From Rhodopseudomonas palustris (lineage in GTDB: Bacteria > Pseudomonadota > Alphaproteobacteria > Rhizobiales > Xanthobacteraceae), in contig NZ_CP019966.1 in NCBI RefSeq assembly GCF_003031265.1, positions 3,410,001 to 3,474,000 on the forward strand: a stretch of DNA of 64,000 bases, read 5' to 3'. Both the position numbers and the translations under genes were made by a program. Below the pieces are notes generated by a model that saw nothing but the letters and a program-made list of their open reading frames with translations, was not told the origin of the DNA and made no database searches. How positions within the stretch are numbered: the stretch's first letter is position 1; each line of letters begins with the position of its first letter. Positions 38,728 through 46,813 of the stretch are shown here, one piece after another.

Positions 38728-39483
38728 ATGACCGAATCCGCGACACAGACCGAACCGAAGGTCGAGCAGGATCACCAGGAAGCCAGCCACCACCCCTATT
38801 TCCGCCCCAAGGACGCCGCGACGCTGATCCTGGTGGACCGCAGCGGCTCGACGCCGAAGGTGCTGGTCGGCAAGCGCCACGACAACGTCGTGTTCATGCC
38901 CGGCAAGTTCGTGTTTCCCGGCGGCCGCGTCGACAAAAGCGACGTCCGGGTCCCGGTCGCAGCGCCGATCCCGCCGGAGCTCGAAGCCAATCTGCTGAAA
39001 GGCAGCCCGAAGACCACGCCGTCCCGCGCCCGCGCGCTGGCGATCGCGGCGATCCGCGAAGCCTGCGAAGAGACCGGGCTGTGCCTCGGCTGCAAGACTG
39101 AAACCAAAGCGAAGCTGGACGGTCCGTGGCAGCCTTTCGCCGAAGCCGGCCTGCTGCCCGATCCGTCCGGCCTGTTTCTGATCGCGCGCGCGATCACTCC
39201 GCCCGGCCGCATCAAGCGGTTCGACACCCGCTTCTTCACCGCCGATGCTTCGGCAATCGCACACCGCGTCGAGGGCGTGGTGCATGCGGATGCCGAGCTG
39301 GTCGAGCTGGTGTGGGTCGAGCTCGGCTCCAAGCCGCTCGCCGATCTGCATCCGATGACCAAGAACGTGCTCGGCGAACTCGATCGCCGGCTTGCCACCG
39401 GTCCGCTGCGCCACGACGCCGCGCTGCCGTTCTTCCACTTCTACGGCGGCAAGATGCAGAAGGACATGCTACCGGGCGGCTGA
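38728..39483 (+). CDS. Nudix hydrolase with an insert inside the Nudix box (NUDT19-like)
   Basis: The 251-residue protein has KFVFPGGRVDKSD at 60-72 and AIAAIREACEETGL at 105-118. In a regular Nudix box (GX5EX7REUXEEXGU) only about 14 residues separate the first Gly from the RE pair; here about 44 do, an insert of roughly 30. Such split boxes are known in the NUDT19/CoA-diphosphatase-like branch. REACEETG keeps the metal-binding Glu residues. The substrate may be an acyl-CoA or CoA, by family only. It follows DUF983 by 69 bases and probably closes the topA operon. Confidence 0.85.
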   Translation: MTESATQTEPKVEQDHQEASHHPYFRPKDAATLILVDRSGSTPKVLVGKRHDNVVFMPGKFVFPGGRVDKSDVRVPVAAPIPPELEANLLKGSPKTTPSRARALAIAAIREACEETGLCLGCKTETKAKLDGPWQPFAEAGLLPDPSGLFLIARAITPPGRIKRFDTRFFTADASAIAHRVEGVVHADAELVELVWVELGSKPLADLHPMTKNVLGELDRRLATGPLRHDAALPFFHFYGGKMQKDMLPGG

Positions 39484-39516
39484 GCGCCCGGCCTGCATCT
39501 CACCAGCACACTCGAA

Positions 39517-40764
39517 CTAACGGCGCGACCACCGTGCCGTTAGTTCCAGCAGCAAGGCGATCGCCGCCAGCGCGCCGCCGTAGAGGCTCACTACCGTCCA
39601 GCCCCCGTGCGCCCAGGCGAAGGCCGCGCCGGCCGAGCCGATCGATCCGCCGATGAACATCCCGGTCATGAACACGGTGTTGAGCCGGTTTCGCGCTTCC
39701 GGCACCAGCGCGTAGACGATGTGCTGGTTGGAAATCAGCGCGCCCTGCAGGCCGAAATCCATCACCACCACGCCGATCAGCAGTCCGGCGATGCTGCCCC
39801 ACAGCCCGAACAACATCCACGCCACCAAAACCAGCGCGGCGCCGAGCGCGATCACCGGGCCCGGCCCGCTTCTATCCGCGATCCGGCCGGAGATCGGCGC
39901 CGCGAATACCCCGACGACGCCGACGAGGCCGAACAGGCCCGCGGCCTCGGCCCCAAGCCCGAACTTCGGCTCCTGCAGATGCAGCGCCAGCACCGTCCAG
40001 AACACGCTGAAGGACGCGAACAGCGCCGCCTGCACCGCGGTCCCTCGCCGCAGATCCGGCTGCTGACGCCATAACGAAGCCAGCGACTTCAGAGCCGCTC
40101 CATAGCTGATGTCGAGGTGACCGTGATGGCGCGGCAGCAGCCACGCCATCAGCGCCGCAGTACCGAGCGCCGCCGGCACCGCCAGCCAGAACATCTCCCG
40201 CCAGCCGAGGTGACCGGCCACAAATCCTGCCACCGTCCGGCTGAGCAGGATGCCGCACAACAGCCCGGCCATCACCAGGCCGATGGTCTTGCCGCGGCGC
40301 TCCGGCGCCGCCAACGCCGCGGCAAACGGCACAACCTGCTGCGCCACCGACGCGCAGGCGCCGAGCGCCAGCGACGCGGCGATGATCAGCCAGGCTGACG
40401 GCGCCAACGCCACCAGCGCGGCCGCGACCGCCAGGAGCACGAACTGCCCGGTGATCAGCCGCCGGCGGTCGGTCAGGTCGCCGAGCGGCACCAGCAGGAA
40501 CAGCCCGACCGCATAACCGAGCTGGGTGGCGGTCGGAATCATCCCGGTGAGCGCGGGGTTGCCGAGGTCGCGCTCGATCACCCCCAGCATCGGCTGGTTG
40601 TAATAGATGTTGGAGACGCTGATGCCCGCGGCAGCGGCCATTGCCAACGTCAGCCCCGCGCTCATCGCCGGACCCGGCAGCGCTGCCCCGCAGGATCCCG
40701 GCTTCGGTGGAGGTTCGGGTTGAGAATTCTCCGCAATGCGCAGGGCCGGCTCACTGACGCTCAT
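39517..40764 (-). CDS. MFS transporter, sugar-efflux/YgaY-like group
   Basis: The 415-residue protein has a soluble Pro-rich N-terminal leader of about 35 residues and then twelve spans. ISVSNIYYNQPMLGVIERDLG in the first span, LGDLTDRRRLITGQ for loop 2-3 motif A, and RNRLNTVFMTGMFIGGSIGSAGAAFAWAHGGW near the end fit the group of MFS exporters with an SN-YYxQP motif. The substrate is unknown. It is convergent with the Nudix gene and divergent from rpmG. Confidence 0.87.
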   Translation of the reverse strand: MSVSEPALRIAENSQPEPPPKPGSCGAALPGPAMSAGLTLAMAAAAGISVSNIYYNQPMLGVIERDLGNPALTGMIPTATQLGYAVGLFLLVPLGDLTDRRRLITGQFVLLAVAAALVALAPSAWLIIAASLALGACASVAQQVVPFAAALAAPERRGKTIGLVMAGLLCGILLSRTVAGFVAGHLGWREMFWLAVPAALGTAALMAWLLPRHHGHLDISYGAALKSLASLWRQQPDLRRGTAVQAALFASFSVFWTVLALHLQEPKFGLGAEAAGLFGLVGVVGVFAAPISGRIADRSGPGPVIALGAALVLVAWMLFGLWGSIAGLLIGVVVMDFGLQGALISNQHIVYALVPEARNRLNTVFMTGMFIGGSIGSAGAAFAWAHGGWTVVSLYGGALAAIALLLELTARWSRR

Positions 40765-40966
40765 CTGGGGCCTTTCGTGACAGAATCGGGGTCGAGGTTC
40801 CGAAGATGGGTCGCAGCGCTCCGAAATCGAGGGCGGCCGTAGGAAGATCTGCGATGCGCGGAACGCTGTCTTGTCGGATTTGCCCGGCTTTTGGCCGCTT
40901 TGGGTGCGAATTTCAGGGCTTGGAGGCGATTTCGTCGATCCCGGTCGCCTATCCCTGCAGAGAACC

Positions 40967-40994
40967 TTGACTTTCGGGCAGCCGTGGCTAGTTT
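40967..40994 (+). promoter_or_regulatory. sigma-70-type promoter of rpmG
   Basis: TTGACT (40967-40972) and TAGTTT (40989-40994) are spaced by 16 bases, 67 bases before the rpmG start. The rest of the 296-base divergent spacer shows no other clear site. Confidence 0.55.
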
Positions 40995-41060
40995 GCCGGC
41001 CAAACGCGGGTCCTGACGTTCGACCTCGCCTGTTTATTCCGAAATTCGAGGTTTGAGATC

Positions 41061-41228
41061 ATGGCCAAGGCGGTCACCATCAAGATCAAGCTCGTGTCGA
41101 CGGCCGACACCGGGTTCTATTACGTGACGAAGAAGAACTCGCGCACCATGACCGACAAGATGGTCAAGAAGAAGTACGACCCGGTCGCGCGCAAGCACGT
41201 CGAGTTCAAGGAAGCCAAGATCAAGTAA
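41061..41228 (+). CDS. rpmG: 50S ribosomal protein L33
   Basis: A 55-residue protein, [29 protein letters not shown] at the start and [16 protein letters not shown] at the end, which is the alphaproteobacterial L33 sequence. The cysteine-free form is used, without the zinc-binding CxxC pairs of some bacterial L33. It has its own promoter and a strong terminator, so it is monocistronic. Confidence 0.97.
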   Translation: MAKAVTIKIKLVSTADTGFYYVTKKNSRTMTDKMVKKKYDPVARKHVEFKEAKIK

Positions 41229-41260
41229 GCCGCTTCGGCCTGCTGACGGCATTCCTTCCG

Positions 41261-41287
41261 CGGGGCCTTCGGGCCCCGTTTCTATTT
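41261..41287 (+). terminator. rho-independent terminator of rpmG
   Basis: CGGGGCC-TTCG-GGCCCCG (41261-41278) followed by TTTCTATTT, 32 bases after the rpmG stop; a stable tetraloop hairpin with a broken T tract. Confidence 0.8.
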
Positions 41288-41344
41288 GCTGCCTGCTCCA
41301 GCAGGGATGAGGCTGCGGTTGAACTCCACGTGGAGCGGCCGGTC

Positions 41345-41728
41345 TCAGGCTGCGTGTTCGGTTTTGTAAGGCCGAACCAGAAGGTCGGCGGGAATTTTCC
41401 AGGCGTTCGCGATCTTGCGGATCATCTCGACGGTGAGTGCGCGACGACGCGACAGCACCTCGGACGCTCGCGACCGCGAGCCGAGAAGTTCGGCCAACTC
41501 AGTCTGCGTATGTCCGAGTTCGTCGATGGCGTATTGCAGTACATCGACCGGGTCCTGTTCTTCGCCAATCGCGATCGGCCACCTTTTTGCTTCATAAAGC
41601 TCGACCAGCGCCAACAGGACATCGAGCCTATCGCCCTCTTCCGATCCTTCCGGCGCCCCCCAGCAAGCTTCGATCGCGGCCAGTGCGGCGCGGTGATCCT
41701 CGTCAGTCCGGATCGGGCGAAGGTCCAC
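41345..41728 (-). CDS. higA: HigA-type antitoxin (XRE DNA-binding protein)
   Basis: The 127-residue protein has an N-terminal helical part typical of COG5499 antitoxins (RTDEDHRAALAAIEACWGAPEGSEEGDRLDVLLALVELYE) and a C-terminal XRE helix-turn-helix, LGHTQTELAELLGSRSRASEVLSRRRALTVEMIRKIANAWKIPADLL. HigA binds HigB and represses the operon. It begins ten bases after the higB stop, the toxin-first order normal for hig loci. The gene is close to rpmG but convergent to it. Confidence 0.9.
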   Translation of the reverse strand: MDLRPIRTDEDHRAALAAIEACWGAPEGSEEGDRLDVLLALVELYEAKRWPIAIGEEQDPVDVLQYAIDELGHTQTELAELLGSRSRASEVLSRRRALTVEMIRKIANAWKIPADLLVRPYKTEHAA

Positions 41729-41738
41729 AGCGATCTCC

Positions 41739-42041
41739 TCAGAATTGCGACACGGTCAACGCATCGATCCGATCGTATTCGGCGTGCGTCCCGATGAACT
41801 TCACAAACGCGATCTGACGACGGAAATCGAAGGCGGCCACCAATCGAAAATTGCCGCCAGCGATCTCGAATCTGACGCGCTCACGATTGAGCACTTTGGC
41901 CTTGGGCGCGGCCTTCTGAACGTCGTCGGTTGAGGTCCAGCCTGCCGCCCTGATCAACGCGTACCAACGCTCGACAGATGGCTTGGCTTCCGGGTGTTTG
42001 CCCCAGAACTCGACCAGCACGTTGCGGGCGATCAGACGCAT
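41739..42041 (-). CDS. higB: HigB-type toxin (RelE superfamily mRNA interferase)
   Basis: The 100-residue protein reads MRLIARNVLVEFWGKHPEAK, then VERWYALIRAAGWTSTDDV, and RVRFEIAGGNFRLVAAFDFRRQIAFVKFIGTHAEYDRIDA, a near-complete match to the HigB_toxin family, which cleaves translated mRNA in the ribosome. ATG 42041 is chosen because homologues start M-R-I-I-A-R; GTG 42056 is five codons upstream in frame. The promoter and palindrome upstream are described separately. The 3' end of pleD lies only about 50 bases upstream. Confidence 0.92.
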   Translation of the reverse strand: MRLIARNVLVEFWGKHPEAKPSVERWYALIRAAGWTSTDDVQKAAPKAKVLNRERVRFEIAGGNFRLVAAFDFRRQIAFVKFIGTHAEYDRIDALTVSQF

Positions 42042-42075
42042 CCTCGTTAGTAGCACGTTCCCATTTTGGGAACAA
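42042..42075 (-). promoter_or_regulatory. higBA promoter with 17-base palindromic operator
   Basis: On the minus strand TTGTTC (42075-42070) and TACTAA (42052-42047) have a 17-base spacer. The perfect palindrome GTTCCCA-AAA-TGGGAAC (42073-42057) fills the spacer, as expected for HigA autorepression. Only five bases, CGAGG, separate the -10 from the ATG at 42041, which would place transcription start on the A of ATG. Confidence 0.65.
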
Positions 42076-42089
42076 TGCCAGAGGCGGCA

Positions 42090-43463
42090 TTACGCCGCCG
42101 CGGCGACCACGCGATTGCGGCCGTCGTGCTTGGCCCGGTACAGCGCGGTGTCGGCGCGTTTCAGCAGGTCGGGGATCGGCTCGCCCTTGCGCTCCAGCGT
42201 CGACAGCCCGATCGAAATCGTGACCTCGATCCGGCGCGCGCCCTTCTCGACTGCAAACGGCTCGCCAGCGATGGCGCGGCGCAGCCGCTCGGCCACCATT
42301 TGGGCGACGTGCAGATCGGTCTCCGGCATCACGATCACGAATTCCTCGCCGCCGTAGCGGCAAGCGAGATCGATGCCGCGGATCGACTTCTTGATCCGCA
42401 GCGCGAACTCGCGCAGCACGTCGTCGCCGGCATCGTGGCCATAGCTGTCGTTGATCGACTTGAAGAAGTCGATGTCGAGGATCATAAGCGCCAGCGGCTT
42501 GCCGCGTGCGCCCGCCTGCTCGGCGAGCGTCGCCAGATGGCTCTCCATGTAGCGCCGATTGTGCAGCCCGGTGAGACCGTCGGTGATCGCCATTTCGATC
42601 GAATGCTGCACATTGTCGCGCAGATGATCGGTGTAGCGGCGGCGGCGGATCTGGGTCCGCGCCCGCGCCATCAATTCGTTCTTGTCGACCGGCCGCAGCA
42701 GATAGTCGTTCACGCCGATCTCGAGCCCGCGCAGCAGCCGCGCATTGTTCTCGGCATCGGCGATCGCGAGGATCGGCACATGCCGGGTGCGCTCCAGCGA
42801 GCGCGCTTGGCTGCACAGCCGCAGCCCGTCGAAATTCTCCAGCCCCAGCGACACGATCAGCAGGTCGTAATTGCCGTCGGCGGCGTGGAACAGCGCCTCC
42901 GAAGGATTGGTCTCGACGTCGACGTCGTGCTCGGCGCTGAGCAGCGGCGCCAGCCGCTCGTAGGACGACGGCCGGTCGTCGACCAGCAGAATGCGGCCGC
43001 CTTTTCCCTGATCGGCGACGGCTTCGCGCTCCGGCGCCTGCATGCCGATTTCGAGCGAAGTGATCGCCCGCATCCGCAGCTCGTCGGTCATCATCTTCAG
43101 CCGGGTCAGCGACCGCACCCGTGCGATCAGCACGACGTCGGACACCGGCTTGGTGAGGAAATCATCGGCGCCCGCCTCGAGGCCGCGCACGCGATCGGCC
43201 GGGCTGTCGAGCGCCGTCACCATCACCACCGGGATGAAATGCGTCTTCGGATTTGACTTCAGCCGGCGACAGACTTCGAAGCCGTCCATGTCCGGCATCA
43301 TCACATCGAGCAGCACGATGTCGCATTCGGCGCGCTGGCAGATCTCCAGCGCCTGAATGCCGTTCGATGCGGTGATGACGTCGAAATACTCGGCCGACAA
43401 CCGGTCTTCGAGCAGCTTGACGTTCGCCGGGATGTCGTCGACCACCAAGATACGCGCTGACAC
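42090..43463 (-). CDS. pleD: PleD-type response regulator with diguanylate cyclase
   Basis: PleD is a cell-cycle regulator that makes cyclic di-GMP at the pole when phosphorylated. The 457-residue protein has two receiver domains (phosphoacceptor Asp53 in VLLDVMMPD; a second, degenerate one, ILLVDDRPSSYERLAPLL, whose phospho-site region reads IVSLGLENFDG) and a GGDEF domain with GGEEF at 371-375. The product-inhibition I-site RxxD is present as RGID at 362-365. It follows divK by about 10 bases on the same strand, the Caulobacter divK-pleD order. Confidence 0.96.
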   Translation of the reverse strand: MSARILVVDDIPANVKLLEDRLSAEYFDVITASNGIQALEICQRAECDIVLLDVMMPDMDGFEVCRRLKSNPKTHFIPVVMVTALDSPADRVRGLEAGADDFLTKPVSDVVLIARVRSLTRLKMMTDELRMRAITSLEIGMQAPEREAVADQGKGGRILLVDDRPSSYERLAPLLSAEHDVDVETNPSEALFHAADGNYDLLIVSLGLENFDGLRLCSQARSLERTRHVPILAIADAENNARLLRGLEIGVNDYLLRPVDKNELMARARTQIRRRRYTDHLRDNVQHSIEMAITDGLTGLHNRRYMESHLATLAEQAGARGKPLALMILDIDFFKSINDSYGHDAGDDVLREFALRIKKSIRGIDLACRYGGEEFVIVMPETDLHVAQMVAERLRRAIAGEPFAVEKGARRIEVTISIGLSTLERKGEPIPDLLKRADTALYRAKHDGRNRVVAAAA

Positions 43464-43473
43464 GATACCACTC

Positions 43474-43839
43474 CTAGCCGATGAACCGCCGGACCGTCTC
43501 GATGAACTTGCCGACCGAGATCGGCTTCGACAAATAGGCTTCGCAGCCGCCTTCGCGGATTCGCTCCTCGTCGCCCTTCATCGCGAATGCGGTGACGGCT
43601 ACCACCGGAATGTGACGGAGTTCGGCATCGTCCTTGATCCAGCGCGTGACTTCGAGCCCGGACACCTGCGGCAGTTGGATGTCCATCAGGATCAGATCGG
43701 GGCGCAGCTTGCGAACCAGGTCGAGCGCTTCATAACCGTTGCTCGTTCCCGCCGTCTGGTAGCCATGGGCCTCCAGCAAGTCGCGAAAGAGCTTCATATT
43801 GAGCTCGTTGTCTTCGACGATCAGGACGGTTTTCGCCAT
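43474..43839 (-). CDS. divK: single-domain response regulator DivK
   Basis: The 121-residue protein is one receiver domain: acidic pocket [20 protein letters not shown], phosphoacceptor Asp53 in [15 protein letters not shown], conserved Thr in [16 protein letters not shown] and Lys in [12 protein letters not shown]. This is the DivK sequence of the PleC/DivJ-DivK pathway that controls CtrA and polar development; Rhodopseudomonas divides by budding, so such a switch is expected. It is first in the divK-pleD operon and divergent from the DUF3572 gene. Confidence 0.96.
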   Translation of the reverse strand: MAKTVLIVEDNELNMKLFRDLLEAHGYQTAGTSNGYEALDLVRKLRPDLILMDIQLPQVSGLEVTRWIKDDAELRHIPVVAVTAFAMKGDEERIREGGCEAYLSKPISVGKFIETVRRFIG

Positions 43840-43965
43840 CCCGCCCCTCCACTACTCGCACTAAAATGCCCGGGCCGGCGGCCCGCGATCGTTCGACAAG
43901 CCGCAAGACTCGGGCATGATTGAATAAAATAGAGACGAGAAGTTACGGAAAGGCAAACACAACCG

Positions 43966-44265
43966 ATGCGAAAGCGGCTTCAAGATCCTCGCCAAGCGGC
44001 TGAAATCGTGGCGATTCAGGCGCTATCCTTCATCGCGGGAGAGCCCGAGCGGCTCGGTCTGTTTCTCGCTGAGACCGGGATCGGCCCGGAGACTCTGCGC
44101 AGTTCCGCCGCCGATCCGCAGTTCCTGATCAGCGTGCTCAACTTCGTGCTGCGCGACGACGCCACCGCAAAAGCGTTCGCCGACTCGGTCCAGCTTCACC
44201 CCACCAACGTCGCTGCAGCCCTGCAGGTGCTGGAGGACAAGCCATGGGAGCGTGACACGCCGTGA
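43966..44265 (+). CDS. DUF3572 family protein
   Basis: The 99-residue cytoplasmic protein, helical, with QAAEIVAIQALSFIAGEPERLGLFLAETGI and DPQFLISVLNFVLRDDATAKAFADSVQLHP. This is the DUF3572 pattern of alphaproteobacteria. The function is unknown. Its TGA overlaps the dinB GTG by four bases, so the two are translationally coupled, and a link to translesion synthesis is possible but unproven. It is divergent from divK. Confidence 0.85.
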   Translation: MRKRLQDPRQAAEIVAIQALSFIAGEPERLGLFLAETGIGPETLRSSAADPQFLISVLNFVLRDDATAKAFADSVQLHPTNVAAALQVLEDKPWERDTP

Positions 44266-45557
44266 GCGGCGACGACCCAGGCACACGGACTGCGCCCGGC
44301 TTCTGCCGGGATTGCCTCGCCGACCAGCGCGCCGAGGCGCGGCGCTGCACGGCCTGCGGGTCGCCGCGCCTGCTGCGGCACCAGTCGCTCGGAACTCTGT
44401 CGCTCGCTCATATCGACTGCGACGCGTTCTATGCGACGGTGGAGAAGCGCGACAATCCGGAGCTTGCCGACAAGCCGGTGATCGTCGGCGGCGGCAACCG
44501 CGGCGTGGTCTCGGCGGCCTGCTACATCGCCCGTACCTTTGGGGTGCGCTCGGCGATGCCGATGTTCAAGGCGCTGGCGCTGTGCCCCTCGGCGTCGGTG
44601 GTGCGGCCCGACATGGCGAAGTATGTCCGGGTCGGCCGCGAGGTGCGGCAAGCGATGCGGGCGCTGACGCCGCTGGTCGAGCCGCTGTCGATCGACGAGG
44701 CGTTCCTCGACCTGGCCGGCACCGAGCGGATGCACGGCATGATCCCCGCCAAGGTGCTGGCGAAGTTCGCCCGCGAGGTCGAGCGCGACATCGGCGTCAC
44801 CGTCTCGGTCGGGCTGTCGTGTAACAAGTTCCTCGCCAAGATCGCGTCCGATCTCGACAAGCCGCGTGGCTTCGCCGCGCTCGATCAGGACGAAGCCCGC
44901 GAGATGTTGGCGCCGCGGCCGGTCGGCTTCATCTTCGGGGTCGGCCCGGCCACCGCGTCGCGGCTGGCAAGTCGCGGCTTCCGCACCATCGCCGATCTGC
45001 AGCGCGCCGATGAGATCGAGCTGATGCGGCAGTTCGGCGACGAAGGTCGGCGGTTGTGGAGGCTGGCGCGCGGCATCGATGACCGCAAGGTGGTGCCTGA
45101 TCGCGGCGCCAAATCGATTTCCAACGAGACCACCTTCGAGGACGACATCCGCGACCTTGCGACGCTGGAGAAGATCCTGTGGCGGCTGTCGGAGAAGGTG
45201 TCGTCGCGGCTGAAAAGCGCCGCCCTCTCCGGCTCGACCATTACTTTGAAACTAAAGACCGCCGATTTCCGCCAGCGCACCCGTGCCCAGACCATCCACG
45301 CGCCGACCCAAATGGCCAACCGGATCTTCTCGGTGTCGCGCGAGATGCTAAGCAAGGAAGTCGACGGCACCGCGTTCCGGCTGATCGGCACCGGCGTCAG
45401 CGCGCTGACCGAGCAGACCGGCCCGGCGGAGGACGACATGCTCGACCGCCGCTCCGCCCACGCCGAACGCGCGATCGACGACCTGCGCAAGAAGTTCGGC
45501 GACGCCGCGGTGATCCGCGGCATCGCATTCGATCGGGTGCAGAAGCCGCAGGGATGA
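44262..45557 (+). CDS. dinB: DNA polymerase IV with N-terminal zinc-finger extension
   Basis: Y-family error-prone polymerase. The 431-residue protein has an extra N-terminal part with two Cys pairs (Cys15/Cys18, Cys29/Cys32), absent from Escherichia coli DinB but seen in some alphaproteobacteria. Catalytic carboxylates are in HIDCDAFYATVEKRDNP (Asp52) and SIDEAFLD (Asp145/Glu146); helix-hairpin-helix GVGPATASRLASRGFRTIADLQRA and the little-finger domain follow. There is no recognisable terminal beta-clamp motif that I could fix. The GTG start overlaps the DUF3572 stop. Confidence 0.95.
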   Translation: MSGDDPGTRTAPGFCRDCLADQRAEARRCTACGSPRLLRHQSLGTLSLAHIDCDAFYATVEKRDNPELADKPVIVGGGNRGVVSAACYIARTFGVRSAMPMFKALALCPSASVVRPDMAKYVRVGREVRQAMRALTPLVEPLSIDEAFLDLAGTERMHGMIPAKVLAKFAREVERDIGVTVSVGLSCNKFLAKIASDLDKPRGFAALDQDEAREMLAPRPVGFIFGVGPATASRLASRGFRTIADLQRADEIELMRQFGDEGRRLWRLARGIDDRKVVPDRGAKSISNETTFEDDIRDLATLEKILWRLSEKVSSRLKSAALSGSTITLKLKTADFRQRTRAQTIHAPTQMANRIFSVSREMLSKEVDGTAFRLIGTGVSALTEQTGPAEDDMLDRRSAHAERAIDDLRKKFGDAAVIRGIAFDRVQKPQG

Positions 45558-45578
45558 CGGAGATCAGCCCGAAGGCGC

Positions 45579-45663
45579 GCGATTGCGAGAGCAGCGAAGC
45601 CATCCAGGAGCGTTACGCACGCACAGATGGACTGCTTCGTCGCGATACTCCTCGCAATAACGG
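45579..45663. repeat. interspersed palindromic repeat, copy 3
   Basis: The most degraded copy: it begins GCGCGATTGCGAGAGCAGCG and ends ATACTCCTCGCAATAACGG, with GAAGCCATCCAGGAG and GATGGACTGCTTCG inside. It lies between the convergent dinB and eipB genes. Confidence 0.7.
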
Positions 45664-45678
45664 ATCGCGAGGGCCTTG

Positions 45679-46545
45679 TTACTTACACGGCTTGTCGGAC
45701 TTGACCTCGAGCTTGCCCATCGCGCCAGCGAGGACGAAGTCGTTGTAGTCGAGCACCAGCGAACGCGATACGCCGTTCTCGTAGAGTTCGAACGACATCG
45801 CATAGACCGGCGTCTGTTCGCCGGTGGCGGACTTGGCGTCGCGATCGTAGTAGCTCACCGTCACCGGCCAGCGCGTCAGCGCCTTCATCGCATCGTCATT
45901 GGTGGACGGATCGGGCGACGCCACCGCGCCGCTGCCCTTGATCGGCTGGCCGATCACCGTCAGCGTATTGTAGACCTTCTCGCCGTTGTCCGAGCCGTCA
46001 TATACTGACAGGTTCAGCAGCGACTTGCCGGCGCGCGCGGCTTCGATGATGCGTTCGATCTGCTCGGTCGGGAACACGGTCGAGCCGTCGAGTTCGAACG
46101 TCTTCTGCACCGGCTGCTTCAGCTTCACCGTGATATGATCGCCGGTGCGCTCGGCCATGCCGTCGACGTCGCTCTCCTTGGAGTCGTCCATCCGGGTGCC
46201 GATCTTGAACCGGTAGCTCTTGCCGGCGGCGTCCTCCCAGCTCGACGAACGCAGATCGCTGAGCGTGTTCTTGCCCTCGCCGCTCTGGATCTCCGAGACC
46301 TGGCGGAAATCGGAGGTATAGCCTTCGCAGGCGTTGCCGGAGAAATTGTACAGGATGCGGCCGCGCACCGTGCTGATCGAGGCGTTGTTGCGGGTCTTCA
46401 CCAGGCTGAGGTCGTACAGCGCCTGGTGCGGCAGGAAGTTGATCGCGGGGCCGGCAATGGCTGCCGATCCGCTCGACATGGCGAAGGCCGCCACGATTGC
46501 CAGCAGTCCCCGGCTCGGTCGCGTCGTCTGTCGTGACACGGGCAT
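45679..46545 (-). CDS. eipB: EipB-like periplasmic envelope-integrity protein (DUF1849)
   Basis: The 288-residue protein has an N-terminal signal sequence (LLAIVAAFAMSSGSAAIAG) and then HQALYDLSLVKTRNNASISTVRGRILYNFSGNACEGYTSDFRQ, the conserved DUF1849/EipB beginning. Cys73 and Cys287 are the two conserved cysteines that form a disulfide in Brucella EipB, a beta-spiral protein needed for envelope stability. The C-terminal FELYENGVSRSLVLDYNDFVLAGAMGKLEV is also typical. Position after dinB is convergent. Confidence 0.9.
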   Translation of the reverse strand: MPVSRQTTRPSRGLLAIVAAFAMSSGSAAIAGPAINFLPHQALYDLSLVKTRNNASISTVRGRILYNFSGNACEGYTSDFRQVSEIQSGEGKNTLSDLRSSSWEDAAGKSYRFKIGTRMDDSKESDVDGMAERTGDHITVKLKQPVQKTFELDGSTVFPTEQIERIIEAARAGKSLLNLSVYDGSDNGEKVYNTLTVIGQPIKGSGAVASPDPSTNDDAMKALTRWPVTVSYYDRDAKSATGEQTPVYAMSFELYENGVSRSLVLDYNDFVLAGAMGKLEVKSDKPCK

Positions 46546-46813
46546 GTCGTCTCCCTGATAACGGTCGGATTAAAATAAGCAGCGGCCGGAGTCGCCGCAA
46601 CGGCCCGGATTCGTGGACCACCGGATTGCGGTGAAATCACGGAGCAATTTGGTTCAAACGCAATTTGATCGGAACCTGCCGGCCGACACGGCTGCACGCG
46701 GAGCGGGCTTTGCGAGTTGCAGCGGCTTGCTTGCCACAGCCTGCGCAATCGGCCAAACAAGACCGCCCGGCCGAACGGAGCGCCGGGAGACGCGACGAGC
46801 AATGGGGATCGGC

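Noticed and set aside
41345..42041. A mobile island carrying the HigBA pair
   Set aside because: No direct repeats, integrase, tRNA or clear change in base composition flank it; it is simply an operon between rpmG and pleD.
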